A stretch of DNA of 64,000 nt from Candidatus Puniceispirillum sp. (GCA_016778895.1 JADHOR010000002.1:62001-126000); one strand, 5' to 3'; positions 16,741 through 28,417 are shown, numbered from the stretch's first letter. Program-made: numbers and translations. Notes: generated by a model from the letters alone, not told the origin.

Positions 16741-19053
16741 ATGAATGACCCTGATCCCATGACACAACAAGCTGCACTGGCTGTTGCGGTTGCTACGCCG
16801 GTTGCCGGGATTTATGATTATCTTGCAGGGCCAGCGCTTGACGCATCTCGAGGCAGCCTTGTGACGGTACCTTTTGGCAGGCGGCATCTGCCCGGCATTG
16901 TGATGGGGCCAGCGCTTGGCGACGTGCCGATGACTAAGCTGCGGGCGGTTGAAACACTGGTTAAACTGCCGCCATTGTCTGATGCGCTGGTGCTTTTCAT
17001 CGAACGTGTTGCGGCCTGGACAATGGCGCCGATCGGCGCAGTGGTTAAAATGGTCCTGAGCCAGCCCGCCGCCTTTGGCCGCCCACCACAACAAAAACGC
17101 TATTATTATAAAATACCAGAAGCTGGCGCACGGCTGACCGTATCGCGTCAGAAAATTATTGATTATCTTGCCGCCCAGACTCTGTCGCAAACACCGGATG
17201 ACCATAAAACACTGGATGAGATTTCCCCTGATACTCCCGGCAAAACTCCGAGTCACACTCCGAGTCACGTTCGGTCTGCGACTGGCGTTATCGCCGCTGC
17301 GGTCACTGCGGCTTGTGGGGTCAGTCAGGCCGTATTGAACGGCATGGAAGACGCAGGGCTTGTGCGCGTCGAGCTGGTTTCGGCGGATCAGCCGCCACCG
17401 GCGCTACGGCATGATCTAGGTCATGGTGTGCCGCGCGTCACCTTGACAGCGGATCAGCAAAAGGCCGCATTTCATTTGCGGCAGGCGGTTGGCAAGGGGT
17501 TTCGAGCTTGCCTGCTTGACGGGGTAACCGGTTCGGGCAAGACCGAGGTCTATTTCGAGGCCGTTGAAGCGGCCGTTGCGGCCGGGCAACAGGTGCTGAT
17601 TTTGCTGCCTGAAATTGCCCTGTCTGCTGCGTGGCGCGCACGGTTTACTGCGCGCTTTGGTGTGCCACCGGTCGAATGGCATTCCGATATATCACCTGCC
17701 CAAAAGCGCAAATCATGGCGGTTTGTGCTGCAGGGCCGTGCCGAGGTCGTGGTTGGGGCTCGCTCGGCATTGTTTTTGCCATTTTCGCGTCTTGGATTGA
17801 TCATCGTTGATGAAGAGCATGAACACGCCTTTAAACAGGAAGATCAGGTGATTTATCAGGCACGCGACATGGCGGTTTTGCGCGGGCGACTCGAGCAGGT
17901 GCCGGTGGTTCTGGCAAGCGCGACGCCGTCACTGGAAAGCTGGGTCAATGCTGGTAAAACCGGCCTTCCGGCGCGTTATGATTATTTGCAGTTGCCAAAG
18001 CGGGTTCATAATGCCCGGCTGCCCGATATTACCGCGATTGACCTGCGCCAAACTCCACCCGAACGCGGCAGGTGGCTGGCGCCGCCCCTCGTCGAGGCTA
18101 TCGAGGCACGACTACAAGCCGGTGAACAGAGCCTTTTATTCCTGAACCGGCGCGGTTATGCGCCATTGACGCTTTGTGGCGCCTGCGGCACCAAAGTGAC
18201 CTGTCCTAATTGCGATTCATGGATGGTCGCGCATCGTTTGGCTGGTCGCCTGCGCTGTCATCATTGCGGCCATGAATCGTCTCCCAGCAATGATTGCAAG
18301 GCTTGCGGTGCAAACGACCAGATGCAGGCTTGTGGCCCCGGGGTGGAGCGGCTTGCCGAAGAGGTGCTTTTCCGGTTTCCTGAATCCCGGTTTGCCCTGC
18401 TGTCCAGCGATACGGTTGGTACACCAAAGGCGGCCGAAGCCTTTATCCGGTCGGTCAGCGATGGTGAGGTTGACATTATCATTGGTACGCAAATGGCGGC
18501 CAAAGGGCATCATTTTCCGCATTTGACGCTGGTGGGGGTGGTTGATGCTGATCTGGGACTTGCGGGTGGTGATTTACGCGCCGCTGAACGCACATTTCAG
18601 ATGCTTAGTCAGGTGGCCGGCCGGGCCGGCCGCGAATCACGCCCGGGCGCTGCGATGTTGCAAACATTGGAAACTGAAAATCCGGTTCTAGTTAGCCTGA
18701 TTGCTGGTGATCGTGACGCCTTTCTGGCACAGGAAGCGGCGGCTCGAAATGCTGCCGGAATGCCGCCTTTTGGCCGATTGGCGGCGGTTATCATCGCCTC
18801 GCCGCATGAAGACCGGCTGCATGAGGCACTTCGCCAGATTGACGTGACCCGCCCACAGTTTGATGCGGTGCAGATTTACGGGCCGGCTATTGCCCCAATT
18901 GGCTTTTTGAAAGGGAAACATCGCGCCAGATTGCTTGTCAGGGCTGATAAGGGTGTGAATATTCAGCATATTTTGAACGACTGGCTTGGGGTAATCAAGC
19001 TGCCGTCATCGGTGCGGATGCAGATTGACATCGACCCTTATAGTTTCCTCTAG
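16741..19053 (+). CDS. priA: primosomal replication protein N' (PriA helicase)
   Basis: 3'-5' helicase that reloads the replisome at stalled forks. The 770-residue protein has the N-terminal DNA-binding domain, then a Thr/Ser/Pro-rich insert (about 145-180) containing a duplicated TPSH. The helicase core shows GVTGSGKTEVY (Lys267), VVGARSALFLPF, IIVDEEHEHAFK and LASATPSLES. A zinc-binding module of paired cysteines lies at about residues 479-523 (CGACGTKVTCPNC, CHHCGHES, CKACG), followed by IIGTQMAAKGHHFP and QVAGRAGR. Two in-frame ATGs (16741 and 16759) are possible starts; neither has a clear ribosome site. Confidence 0.96.
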   Translation: MNDPDPMTQQAALAVAVATPVAGIYDYLAGPALDASRGSLVTVPFGRRHLPGIVMGPALGDVPMTKLRAVETLVKLPPLSDALVLFIERVAAWTMAPIGAVVKMVLSQPAAFGRPPQQKRYYYKIPEAGARLTVSRQKIIDYLAAQTLSQTPDDHKTLDEISPDTPGKTPSHTPSHVRSATGVIAAAVTAACGVSQAVLNGMEDAGLVRVELVSADQPPPALRHDLGHGVPRVTLTADQQKAAFHLRQAVGKGFRACLLDGVTGSGKTEVYFEAVEAAVAAGQQVLILLPEIALSAAWRARFTARFGVPPVEWHSDISPAQKRKSWRFVLQGRAEVVVGARSALFLPFSRLGLIIVDEEHEHAFKQEDQVIYQARDMAVLRGRLEQVPVVLASATPSLESWVNAGKTGLPARYDYLQLPKRVHNARLPDITAIDLRQTPPERGRWLAPPLVEAIEARLQAGEQSLLFLNRRGYAPLTLCGACGTKVTCPNCDSWMVAHRLAGRLRCHHCGHESSPSNDCKACGANDQMQACGPGVERLAEEVLFRFPESRFALLSSDTVGTPKAAEAFIRSVSDGEVDIIIGTQMAAKGHHFPHLTLVGVVDADLGLAGGDLRAAERTFQMLSQVAGRAGRESRPGAAMLQTLETENPVLVSLIAGDRDAFLAQEAAARNAAGMPPFGRLAAVIIASPHEDRLHEALRQIDVTRPQFDAVQIYGPAIAPIGFLKGKHRARLLVRADKGVNIQHILNDWLGVIKLPSSVRMQIDIDPYSFL
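17245..17268 (+). repeat. 12-bp tandem duplication inside priA
   Basis: ACTCCGAGTCAC occurs twice back to back with no mismatch. It is in frame and adds a second Thr-Pro-Ser-His (residues 169-176) in the flexible linker before the helicase core. Confidence 0.95.
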
Positions 19054-19234
19054 AGTTTGCCGCCCTGCCCGCCGGTGGGGCGCATCGAAAATTCGTCAAT
19101 TTTTCATGGCGTGACTGCTTGCCTTTCGGGCATGGCTATGATAGCAACCACCCGTCACAACTGGTCGGGCGGCGTCAGCGCGCGACGAGCGGTGCACCCA
19201 AAAATCGAATTTCTTTAGGATGAGGGTTTAGTCG

Positions 19235-19789
19235 GTGAGTTCAGGCGCTACAGGTCTTGCAGGGCGGTATGCCGGCGCGCTTTATGCGCTGGCCGTCGAT
19301 AGCAACAAAGTTGATTCCATCCATGATGAATTGGGCAGCATTGCGGCCATGCTCGTTGAAAGCCAAGATTTAAGAAAGCTTGTCGAATCGCCAATCCTGT
19401 CGCGTGATCAACAGCAGAAAGCTATCACCGCAATTTTGCAAAAAGCCGGTGCCGATGCTCTGACCATTAAATTCTTGGGTACTCTGGCGGCAAATGGCCG
19501 GCTGAGTGCGCTTTCCCGCGTCATTCAGGCATTTCAGCAAGAACATGCCAGTCGTCGCGGTCAAATCTCTGCCGAAGTCATCTCAGCTGTCCAACTTGAT
19601 GATAGCCGCAAGGCAGTTGTAGAGAAAACCGTCGCCCGGCTTGCCGGCAGCGACAAATTGTCACTTTCGATGCGTGTAGATCCGTCACTGATCGGCGGTC
19701 TTGTGGTGCGCATCGGCTCTCGTATGATTGATACGTCGATCAAAACCAAACTTAGCCGGCTGGAATCAGCCATGAAGGGTGTTGCGTGA
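19235..19789 (+). CDS. atpH: F1F0 ATP synthase subunit delta
   Basis: Links the F1 head to the peripheral stalk. 184 residues with the typical [14 protein letters not shown]-terminus and a C-terminal [21 protein letters not shown] motif. The start is a GTG at 19235, eight bases after a GAGGG. First gene of atpHAGDC, the F1-only operon usual in alphaproteobacteria; F0 genes are not in the window. Its TGA overlaps the atpA ATG by one base (TGATG). Confidence 0.95.
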   Translation: MSSGATGLAGRYAGALYALAVDSNKVDSIHDELGSIAAMLVESQDLRKLVESPILSRDQQQKAITAILQKAGADALTIKFLGTLAANGRLSALSRVIQAFQQEHASRRGQISAEVISAVQLDDSRKAVVEKTVARLAGSDKLSLSMRVDPSLIGGLVVRIGSRMIDTSIKTKLSRLESAMKGVA

Positions 19790-21324
19790 TGGATATTCGT
19801 GCGGCTGAAATTTCAGCGATACTCAAGGAACAAATTGCCAATTTCGGTACTGAGGCAGAAATTGCCGAGGTGGGCCGTGTGCTCTCAGTCGGTGACGGTA
19901 TTGCCCGTGCCCACGGTCTGGACGAGGTTCAGGCCGGTGAGATGGTCGAATTTGAAAGTGGCGTGAAGGGTATGGCGCTTAACCTTGAATCAGACAACGT
20001 GGGTATCGTTATCTTCGGCGATGACCGGTCGATCCGTGAGGGCGATGTTGTGCGCCGGACCGCATCGATTGTGGACGCGCCGATTGGCATGGGCCTGCTC
20101 GGTCGCGTTGTTGATGCGCTTGGCAATCCGATTGATGGTAAAGGCCCGCTAAAAGAGACCAAGCGCAGCCGCGTTGAAGTTAAAGCGCCTGGCATTATGC
20201 CGCGTCAGTCAGTGCATGAGCCAATGCAGACCGGCCTGAAGGCTATCGACAGCCTGATCCCGATTGGCCGTGGTCAGCGTGAATTGATCATTGGTGACCG
20301 CCAAACTGGTAAAACTGCGATTGCAATTGATGCCTTCATTAACCAGAAGGCAGTAAATGACGCAGCCGGTAAGGATGATAGCAAAAAGCTGTTCTGCATT
20401 TATGTTGCGGTTGGGCAGAAGCGTTCAACCGTTGCCCAGATCGTTCGCTCGCTAGAAGAGCAAGGCGCGATGGAATATTCAATTGTTGTTGCCGCAACTG
20501 CGTCTGATCCGGCACCAATGCAGTTCCTTGCCCCCTACACAGCGGCGGCTATGGGCGAATATTTCCGCGATAACGGCATGCATGCGCTTGTTGTGTTTGA
20601 CGATTTATCAAAGCAGGCTGTTGCTTACCGCCAGATGAGCCTGTTGCTGCGCCGTCCACCAGGACGTGAAGCGTATCCGGGCGACGTTTTCTACCTTCAC
20701 TCACGGCTTCTTGAGCGCGCGGCGAAGATGAACGCTGAAAATGGTTCAGGGTCATTGACCGCGCTGCCGGTGATCGAGACCCAGGGCGGTGACGTGTCAG
20801 CCTTTATTCCAACGAACGTTATTTCGATCACAGACGGCCAGATTTTCCTTGAGACCGAACTGTTCTACAAAGGTATTCGTCCTGCGGTTAACGTTGGCCT
20901 GTCAGTGAGCCGCGTTGGTTCAGCTGCCCAGATCAAGGCGATGAAGCAGGTTGCTGGAACAATCAAGCTGGAATTGGCCCAGTATCGCGAGATGGCGGCA
21001 TTCGCCCAGTTTGCATCAGACATGGACGCATCAACTCGTGCATTGCTTGAGCGCGGCGCGCGTCTGACTGAATTGCTGAAGCAGGCTCAATATAGCCCGA
21101 TGCTGGTTGAAGAGCAGGTGTCGGTTATCTTTGCCGGTGTGAAAGGCTATCTGGATAAGATCGCGGTCGCTGATATTGGTCGCTTTGAGGCAGGGCTGCT
21201 GGATCATCTTCGCAGCAACAATCAGGACGTTCTCGATACAATCCGTGACGAGAAAGCATTATCAGATGCAACATCTGACAAATTGGCAAAGGCCATCGAG
21301 GCATTTGGTAAAAGCTTTTCGTAA
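19789..21324 (+). CDS. atpA: F1F0 ATP synthase subunit alpha
   Basis: Non-catalytic nucleotide-binding subunit of F1. 511 residues beginning [16 protein letters not shown], with Walker [14 protein letters not shown] (Lys175) and the catalytic arginine-finger region in the [10 protein letters not shown] stretch. The in-frame GTG one codon upstream is rejected because the ATG at 19789 is coupled to the atpH stop. Confidence 0.98.
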   Translation: MDIRAAEISAILKEQIANFGTEAEIAEVGRVLSVGDGIARAHGLDEVQAGEMVEFESGVKGMALNLESDNVGIVIFGDDRSIREGDVVRRTASIVDAPIGMGLLGRVVDALGNPIDGKGPLKETKRSRVEVKAPGIMPRQSVHEPMQTGLKAIDSLIPIGRGQRELIIGDRQTGKTAIAIDAFINQKAVNDAAGKDDSKKLFCIYVAVGQKRSTVAQIVRSLEEQGAMEYSIVVAATASDPAPMQFLAPYTAAAMGEYFRDNGMHALVVFDDLSKQAVAYRQMSLLLRRPPGREAYPGDVFYLHSRLLERAAKMNAENGSGSLTALPVIETQGGDVSAFIPTNVISITDGQIFLETELFYKGIRPAVNVGLSVSRVGSAAQIKAMKQVAGTIKLELAQYREMAAFAQFASDMDASTRALLERGARLTELLKQAQYSPMLVEEQVSVIFAGVKGYLDKIAVADIGRFEAGLLDHLRSNNQDVLDTIRDEKALSDATSDKLAKAIEAFGKSFS

Positions 21325-21374
21325 ATGGTGAAGGCATTTGCGGGGTTTTGGCGCCGCAAAATGGAGTTTGGTAA

Positions 21375-22247
21375 ATGGCATCATTGAAGGATCTCAAGAC
21401 GCGGATTAACAGCGTCAAGTCCACGCAGAAAATCACTGCTGCCATGAAAATGGTGGCCGCGGCGAAATTGCGTCGGGCGCAAGAGGCAGCGGAATCTGGC
21501 CGGCCATATGCCGACCGGATGCGTGGTCTTATTGCAAATCTTGCGGCCAAGGCTGATCCAAGTTCAGCCCCCGCACTGCTCGTCGGAAATGGAAAATCAG
21601 CATCACATCTGCTGGTTGTTATCTCAGCTGATCGCGGCCTTTGCGGCGGTTTCAACGGGTCAATCACACGTCAGACGCGGGCCGAAGTGACGCGGCTGAC
21701 CAGTGAAGGTAAAACCGTGAAACTTTTAATGGTTGGCCGTAAGTCGGCTGACTCGCTGCGTCGCGAATTCGGCGATAGGTATATTGCCAGCCTAGAGGGT
21801 ATCCAGGGCACTTCGGTTGCGTTTTCCGACGCTGCCGACCTTGGCGAGACAATCCGCAGTGGTTTTGAAAATGGCGATTTCGACATTTGCACCATGATCT
21901 ATAATAAATTTGTCAACGCGATCACCCAAGAGGTTAAGCTAACCCAGCTGATCCCAGCCGAGGTTGCTGATGCCGGCGACGGTGAAGCAGGCGGTAATTA
22001 CGATTATGAGCCTGAAGAAGACGAATTACTGGCGAGCCTCTTGCCACGCATCATTTCGACACAGATTTACAGCGCGTTGCTGGAATCGTCAGCAGCCGAG
22101 CTGGCAGCGCGGATGACGGCAATGGATAATGCCACAAGAAATGCTGGTGAAATGATTGACCGTCTGACATTGGTGTTCAACCGGACCCGTCAGGCGGCAA
22201 TTACGAACGAACTTATCGAAATTATTTCAGGTGCTGAAGCGCTCTAG
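21375..22247 (+). CDS. atpG: F1F0 ATP synthase subunit gamma
   Basis: Central rotor shaft. 290 residues, with the N-terminal helix MASLKDLKTRINSVKSTQKITAAMKMVAAAKLRRAQ-type coiled coil, the SADRGLCGGFN motif, and the C-terminal helix with AMDNATRNAGEMIDRL and FNRTRQAAITNELIEI. TGGAGTTTGGTAA lies before the ATG. It sits between atpA and atpD as expected. Confidence 0.97.
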   Translation: MASLKDLKTRINSVKSTQKITAAMKMVAAAKLRRAQEAAESGRPYADRMRGLIANLAAKADPSSAPALLVGNGKSASHLLVVISADRGLCGGFNGSITRQTRAEVTRLTSEGKTVKLLMVGRKSADSLRREFGDRYIASLEGIQGTSVAFSDAADLGETIRSGFENGDFDICTMIYNKFVNAITQEVKLTQLIPAEVADAGDGEAGGNYDYEPEEDELLASLLPRIISTQIYSALLESSAAELAARMTAMDNATRNAGEMIDRLTLVFNRTRQAAITNELIEIISGAEAL

Positions 22248-22264
22248 ATTTAGCAGCTGAATAA

Positions 22265-23752
<1,488 letters not shown>

Positions 23753-23792
23753 AGCATCGTCTTTGTTCGATCCGGCATAAGGATGCGTTAGC

Positions 23793-24146
23793 ATGGCTGA
23801 AACGACACAATTGGAACTGGTAACACCAGCCCGCGTCATGGCCCAGAAATCGGTGCAGATGGTTGTTGCCCCTGGGGTTGAAGGTTTGTTTGGCGTGCTG
23901 CCGCGGCATGCGCCATTACTGGCTGATCTGGCGCGTGGGATCGTCGAAGTGCATGAAGATGGCAAGGTCACTGACCGTTTTATGATCGACGGTGGCCTTG
24001 CCGATGTTTCTAGCGAATCTGTGACCATTCTGGCTGAACGCGCAATTGACCTCGGCACCGCCGATGCGGCGACGCTGAAAGTGCAGGCCGCTGCTGCAAA
24101 CGAGGCTGAAGCTGCATTTCTGAAGGCAGTGATCGAAGCGCTCTAG
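23793..24146 (+). CDS. atpC: F1F0 ATP synthase subunit epsilon
   Basis: Small rotor subunit that can inhibit ATP hydrolysis. 117 residues with the beta-sandwich motifs VVAPGVEGLFGVLPRHAPLL and FMIDGGLADV. The C-terminal helical part is short compared with the roughly 135-residue enterobacterial form, as is common in alphaproteobacteria. AAGGATGCGTTAGC precedes the ATG. Last gene of the operon; converges with rppH. Confidence 0.95.
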   Translation: MAETTQLELVTPARVMAQKSVQMVVAPGVEGLFGVLPRHAPLLADLARGIVEVHEDGKVTDRFMIDGGLADVSSESVTILAERAIDLGTADAATLKVQAAAANEAEAAFLKAVIEAL

Positions 24147-24161
24147 ACGTTAATCAGCATC

Positions 24162-24207
24162 ACAAAAAAGGACTGCCACCAAAGAGTGGCGCCCCTTTGT
24201 TTGGGGC
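24162..24207 (-). terminator. paired hairpins between atpC and rppH
   Basis: Two small hairpins lie in tandem: GCCAC/GTGGC (24175-24190) and GCCCC/GGGGC (24191-24207). Read on the minus strand, the first is followed by a six-T run (AAAAAA at about 24163-24168), so it should end rppH transcription. In the plus direction there is no T-run, so ending atpC there would depend on hairpin strength alone. Confidence 0.6.
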
Positions 24208-24237
24208 GTGTGATCGGGACCCTATCTAGCGGTCGTG

Positions 24238-24714
24238 CTAGACAAAATCACGAAACGCCGCCAGCACATCATCATAGACGTCACGCTTGAACGGAACCGC
24301 CAGTTCGACCAGATTACGCGGCTCCAACCAGCGCCATTCGCAAAATTCTGGCTCGGCCGTGTTGATATTAATTTCGGCGTCGTCACCGGTAAAGCGAAGC
24401 GCCATCCATTTCTGTTTTTGCCCTTTATACTGTCCGTGCCATAGGCGGTCAGCAAGTGGCAGCGGAATATCATAATAGAGCCAGTCATCATGCTCACACA
24501 GCAACTCCGCCGATGATGTGCCAATCTCCTCACCCATCTCACGCATACAAGCATCAATCGCCGTCTCGCCAGGATCAATACCGCCTTGCGGCATTTGCCA
24601 TGCCTCGGCGCGGCTGTCAAAACGACGACCGCCAAAGACCTGTTTTTTATCATTGATCAGAAAGATGCCGACACAAGGCCGGTATGGCCGTTCATCATAG
24701 GGGATATTCTGCAT
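24238..24714 (-). CDS. rppH: RNA pyrophosphohydrolase (Nudix)
   Basis: Removes pyrophosphate from 5' ends of transcripts, starting mRNA decay. 158 residues with PYRPCVGIFLIN at the start and a complete Nudix box, GGIDPGETAIDAC followed by MREMGEEIG. The family hallmark WQMPQGGID and a later KWMALRF are present. The ATG at 24714 lies two bases after the ctpA stop, so the two are probably coupled. A TTG two codons earlier is less likely. Confidence 0.94.
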   Translation of the reverse strand: MQNIPYDERPYRPCVGIFLINDKKQVFGGRRFDSRAEAWQMPQGGIDPGETAIDACMREMGEEIGTSSAELLCEHDDWLYYDIPLPLADRLWHGQYKGQKQKWMALRFTGDDAEININTAEPEFCEWRWLEPRNLVELAVPFKRDVYDDVLAAFRDFV

Positions 24715-24716
24715 AA

Positions 24717-26081
24717 TCAAGCCCCTGGCTTTACAACATTGAAAATCGAAACGCCCCGGATCAAATCCAGCGCACGGGCCAATTGATAATCAATTTTTGA
24801 CTGGTCATCCGGAGTAGCATCAGCGGCTGTTTCAGCGTTATCCCGCTTGCTATCGCCAGCCCTGTGGCTGTCTTTGGCAGCCTGCCCGGCTTTGCTTTTA
24901 TCAAGCGCGCCTTGCAAATCCTCTTCGCGTGTATTGCCACCTTCAAGTGTTTCAATTCGGGCAAGGGCGACCTCGATATCAGGGGTGATACCCTTAGCCT
25001 GAATTGAAATGCCAGATGGTGTATAATAGCGCGCCGTGGTCAGTCGCATGGCGCTATTGCCTGAAACTGGAATAACCGACTGCACCGATCCCTTGCCAAA
25101 AGAACGTGTGCCAAGAAGCACGGCACGGCGATGATCTTTTAGCGCGCCGGCAACAATTTCTGAAGCTGAAGCCGATCCAGAATTAATCAGCACAACAAGC
25201 GGCAAACCCTTAGCAAGATCACCGGGGCGGGCATAGGCACGGCTCGCATTTTCGTCGTGTCGACCGCGTGTTGAAACAATCTCACCCTGCTCCAAAAATG
25301 CGTCACTGACTGAAATTGCCTCATTCAGCAAGCCGCCAGGATTGTTGCGAAGATCAAGCACAAAGCCTTTGAGGCCTTCGCCATGATCACGGAACATTTT
25401 GTCAATTTCCTTGGTTAGGCCGGGTGTAGTCTGCTCGGAAAAAGTGGTGATTCGCAAATAGCCAATACCGTCAAACATCTTGGCACGTACTGATCGAATT
25501 TTGATCGTGTCGCGCTTGAGGGTAACCTCGAATGGTTCCTTACTGCTGCGTTTTACCGTGATAGTTACCATTGAGCCAACCTCACCGCGTAGTCGGTCAA
25601 CAGCATCGCTAAGGCTCATGCCGCGAATTGCCTCTTCATTTACTGCGATGATTAGGTCTTCGGGTTGCAGTCCGGCCTTGGCGGCAGGCGTGTCATCAAT
25701 CGGCGAGACGATTTTGATCACCCCGTCTTCCATGGTGATTTCAATACCTAGCCCGCCAAATTTGCCTTTGGTCTGGACCTGCATATCGTTGAAATTATCA
25801 TTGTTAAGGAAAGATGAATGCGGGTCGAGCGAGGTCAGCATTCCATTAATGGCGGCTTCGATAAGGTCTTTTTCGTCAACCTCATCAACATAGCTTTCGC
25901 GGACGCGCTGAAAAATATCACCAAACAGGCCAAGCTGGCGGTACACCGCATCATTCTTGTTCGATTGCGCGGTTGTAAGTGTCGGGATTGCCAACCCGGC
26001 AATGACCGCACCAGCGATGAATGGCAAGGCGGCATAACGTATCCGGCGCCTTTGCGAAGAGAGAAAGCTGAAAATTTGCAT
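24717..26081 (-). CDS. ctpA: carboxy-terminal processing protease (S41)
   Basis: Periplasmic serine protease of the CtpA/Prc type. 454 residues with an N-terminal signal/anchor (hydrophobic 16-38 after RRR). A PDZ domain is seen around 100-180 (GGLGIEI, SPIDDTPAAKAGLQPEDLI). The S41 domain has LDLRNNPGGLL and the catalytic pair Ser305 in GSASASE and Lys330 in FGKGSVQ. A charged Asp/Lys/Ala-rich segment (about 375-435) precedes the C-terminal ARALDLIRG. GGAG lies nine bases before the ATG. In many alphaproteobacteria an EnvC-like murein hydrolase activator gene stands between gpmI and ctpA; here only 211 bases separate them. Confidence 0.95.
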   Translation of the reverse strand: MQIFSFLSSQRRRIRYAALPFIAGAVIAGLAIPTLTTAQSNKNDAVYRQLGLFGDIFQRVRESYVDEVDEKDLIEAAINGMLTSLDPHSSFLNNDNFNDMQVQTKGKFGGLGIEITMEDGVIKIVSPIDDTPAAKAGLQPEDLIIAVNEEAIRGMSLSDAVDRLRGEVGSMVTITVKRSSKEPFEVTLKRDTIKIRSVRAKMFDGIGYLRITTFSEQTTPGLTKEIDKMFRDHGEGLKGFVLDLRNNPGGLLNEAISVSDAFLEQGEIVSTRGRHDENASRAYARPGDLAKGLPLVVLINSGSASASEIVAGALKDHRRAVLLGTRSFGKGSVQSVIPVSGNSAMRLTTARYYTPSGISIQAKGITPDIEVALARIETLEGGNTREEDLQGALDKSKAGQAAKDSHRAGDSKRDNAETAADATPDDQSKIDYQLARALDLIRGVSIFNVVKPGA

Positions 26082-26292
26082 TTACAATTGCTCCTAATAT
26101 CCCGCCGAATAACTTGGCCAAAACAGATCGGCTCATAGTGACGTCAACCTTATATCACTCGTTACTTATCGTGCCAGTCAATAAGCCTGCATACAACCCC
26201 AACCCGATCTTGCACGGTAAATCATCACATCATCTAATGGCAAGATCATGGTAATTATTTGGGCGGCCATCAGCCCTGGCCTTTTTGTGTTG

Positions 26293-27834
26293 TCAGGTTT
26301 TTGGCAATAACAGACTAGTGCCGGTCATTGATACCGGTTTAGGGATTCCTATCATCGCCAGTAAACTTGGCGCAATATCAGCCAGCCGACCATTGCCAAG
26401 TTTGGTATTTGCGTGACCGTTTACCAGAATTAACGGCACCAGATTGGTAGTGTGGGCGGTATGCGGTGATGCGGCATCGTCATCCCACATAATTTCACAA
26501 TTGCCATGATCTGCGGTCAGTAGCATCTGTCCATCGGCAGTGATAAGCGCCTCGACCAGCTGGCCAACGCAGTGATCGACCGTCTCAACCGCATGAATGG
26601 CGGCATCCAGATTACCGGTATGACCAACCATGTCGGGATTGGCAAAATTGATAATCAACAGATCATGCGATTTGGTGTTAAGGCTGTTCAGAGCGGTTTG
26701 CAGCACGTCATGCGCACTCATTTCAGGCTTTAAATCATAGGTTGCAACTCGGGGCGAGGCGATCATTTCTCTCTCTTCGCCGGGCTGTAGCGCCTCTTCG
26801 CCGCCATTGAAAAAAAAAGTCACATGTGGATATTTTTCGGTTTCGGCAAGTCGTAACTGACGTTTACCAGCCCGCGCTACAACCTCGCCTAGCGTGTCCT
26901 TTAAATCCAATGGTGGGTAGAGGGTGACCATATGCCTATCCAGTGACTTTGAATAGCTGGTCATGCCTGCCATGGCGGCAAGCCGAAGCGGCTGGGTAGC
27001 ACAGCCGGTCGTATCAGGCTGGCAAAAGCAATTTAGAATCTGGCGCGCCCGATCAGCGCGGAAATTCATCATCACCACGCCATCACCATCCCTCATGCCC
27101 TGATAATTACCAATTACTGTCGGTGTGATGAATTCATCGCCCTCGTCACGCGCATAGGCGGCGTCTAGCGCCGCTAGGGCGTCGACGGCATAGATAGGGG
27201 CTCTGGCACCCGCAATAGCGTCATAGGCGGCTTGTGTGCGCTCCCAGCGGTTATCCCGATCCATGGCGAAATAGCGGCCAATGATGTTTGCCATCATGGC
27301 GCCTGACGGCAATGCGGCCAGAAAGCGCGGTAAATCTTGCTTGGCCGCTTGTGGCAGCGTGTCGCGGCCATCGGTAAAGCCATGAACGGCCACCGCTACA
27401 CCAGCATTAACCAGCCCTCTGACCACTGCCAGAAAATGGTCTTGATGCGCATGCACTCCGCCCGGCGACAATAACCCCATTACATGGACAGTGCCGCCGG
27501 ATGCCGTGATCTGTGCTGCCAGTGCGCCAAGCGCGGGATGGCCGGCAAGCGATCCGTCGTTAACGGCGGCGTTGATGCGTGGCAAATCCTGCATTACCAC
27601 CCGACCGGCACCGATATTCATATGGCCAACCTCGGAATTACCAACCTGTCCATCGGGCAGGCCAACATCGGCGCCCGAAGCCGCAAGCAGACTGTGCGGC
27701 TGAGCGGTAACTAGCGCATCAAATACCGGTGTCTCGGCAAGCGCGACAGCATTATGTTCAACCGCGGTACGGTGACCCCAGCCATCCATAATACAAAGGA
27801 CAACGGGGCCGTTTGAAGGGTGATAATTTGCCAT
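26293..27834 (-). CDS. gpmI: 2,3-bisphosphoglycerate-independent phosphoglycerate mutase
   Basis: Interconverts 3- and 2-phosphoglycerate in glycolysis/gluconeogenesis using two Mn ions. 513 residues of the alkaline-phosphatase superfamily, with the metal-site CIMDGWG, the phosphoserine nucleophile Ser66 in QVGNSEVGHMNIGAGR, HGFTDGRDTLP, and C-terminal LLTADHGNCE and PHTAHTTNLVPL metal ligands. Length is normal. The ribosome site is weak. Confidence 0.96.
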   Translation of the reverse strand: MANYHPSNGPVVLCIMDGWGHRTAVEHNAVALAETPVFDALVTAQPHSLLAASGADVGLPDGQVGNSEVGHMNIGAGRVVMQDLPRINAAVNDGSLAGHPALGALAAQITASGGTVHVMGLLSPGGVHAHQDHFLAVVRGLVNAGVAVAVHGFTDGRDTLPQAAKQDLPRFLAALPSGAMMANIIGRYFAMDRDNRWERTQAAYDAIAGARAPIYAVDALAALDAAYARDEGDEFITPTVIGNYQGMRDGDGVVMMNFRADRARQILNCFCQPDTTGCATQPLRLAAMAGMTSYSKSLDRHMVTLYPPLDLKDTLGEVVARAGKRQLRLAETEKYPHVTFFFNGGEEALQPGEEREMIASPRVATYDLKPEMSAHDVLQTALNSLNTKSHDLLIINFANPDMVGHTGNLDAAIHAVETVDHCVGQLVEALITADGQMLLTADHGNCEIMWDDDAASPHTAHTTNLVPLILVNGHANTKLGNGRLADIAPSLLAMIGIPKPVSMTGTSLLLPKT

Positions 27835-27915
27835 GACGATCTTATAAGCGGGGCATAGAGTGATGTACAGATAAACTACGCTCCTAATTGAGGCGCTGCA
27901 AATTATCGTGTGAGG

Positions 27916-28374
27916 TTAATCGGCACGGTGATAGGGATGATTTACTAATATAGAGCTGGCCCGATATAGCTGTTCGGCAAGCATGGCGCGAAACAGCATA
28001 TGCGGCCATGTTGCACGGCCAAAGGCAATGGTGCGGTTGGCTCTTTGCCGCAATTTATCGGCGTGGCCATCAGCACCGCCAATGGCAAAACAGGCCGCGG
28101 AGAACCCGCCATTGCGCCAGTGATCAATCAGCGCCGCCAGCTCTTCAGATGAGATATCCTTGCCGCGCGGATCAAGCACGGCCAACGCCGCGCCATCCGG
28201 TATTGCGCGTAATAGCCGACCCCCCTCATCATCGGTACGTTTTTGACCCGGATAGAGCTTTGACTCAACTTCGATCAGGCTACCGCCCTGTGGCAAACGC
28301 GATAGCCAGCCTTGTGTCAGGCTGTTCTCAGGGGACGCTCGGCCTTTGCCAACGGCGAGGATAAGTAATTGCAT
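27916..28374 (-). CDS. rlmH: 23S rRNA (pseudouridine1915-N3)-methyltransferase
   Basis: SPOUT methyltransferase acting on helix 69 of 23S rRNA. 152 residues with LILAVGKG at the start, LDPRGKDISSEELA, FAIGGADGH (the SAM-binding knot) and the C-terminal HMLFRAMLAEQLYRASSILVNHPYHR. The ATG at 28374 is preferred over the TTG one codon upstream. It follows rsfS, a conserved pairing. Confidence 0.95.
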   Translation of the reverse strand: MQLLILAVGKGRASPENSLTQGWLSRLPQGGSLIEVESKLYPGQKRTDDEGGRLLRAIPDGAALAVLDPRGKDISSEELAALIDHWRNGGFSAACFAIGGADGHADKLRQRANRTIAFGRATWPHMLFRAMLAEQLYRASSILVNHPYHRAD

Positions 28375-28417
28375 CAACTAAACCCCACTCCCCTTATGAT
28401 TTGTACTTGAAATTACC

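Noticed and set aside
21125-21667. 180-codon minus-strand frame across the atpA-atpG junction
   Set aside because: Lies over two conserved ATP synthase genes and has no recognisable motif.
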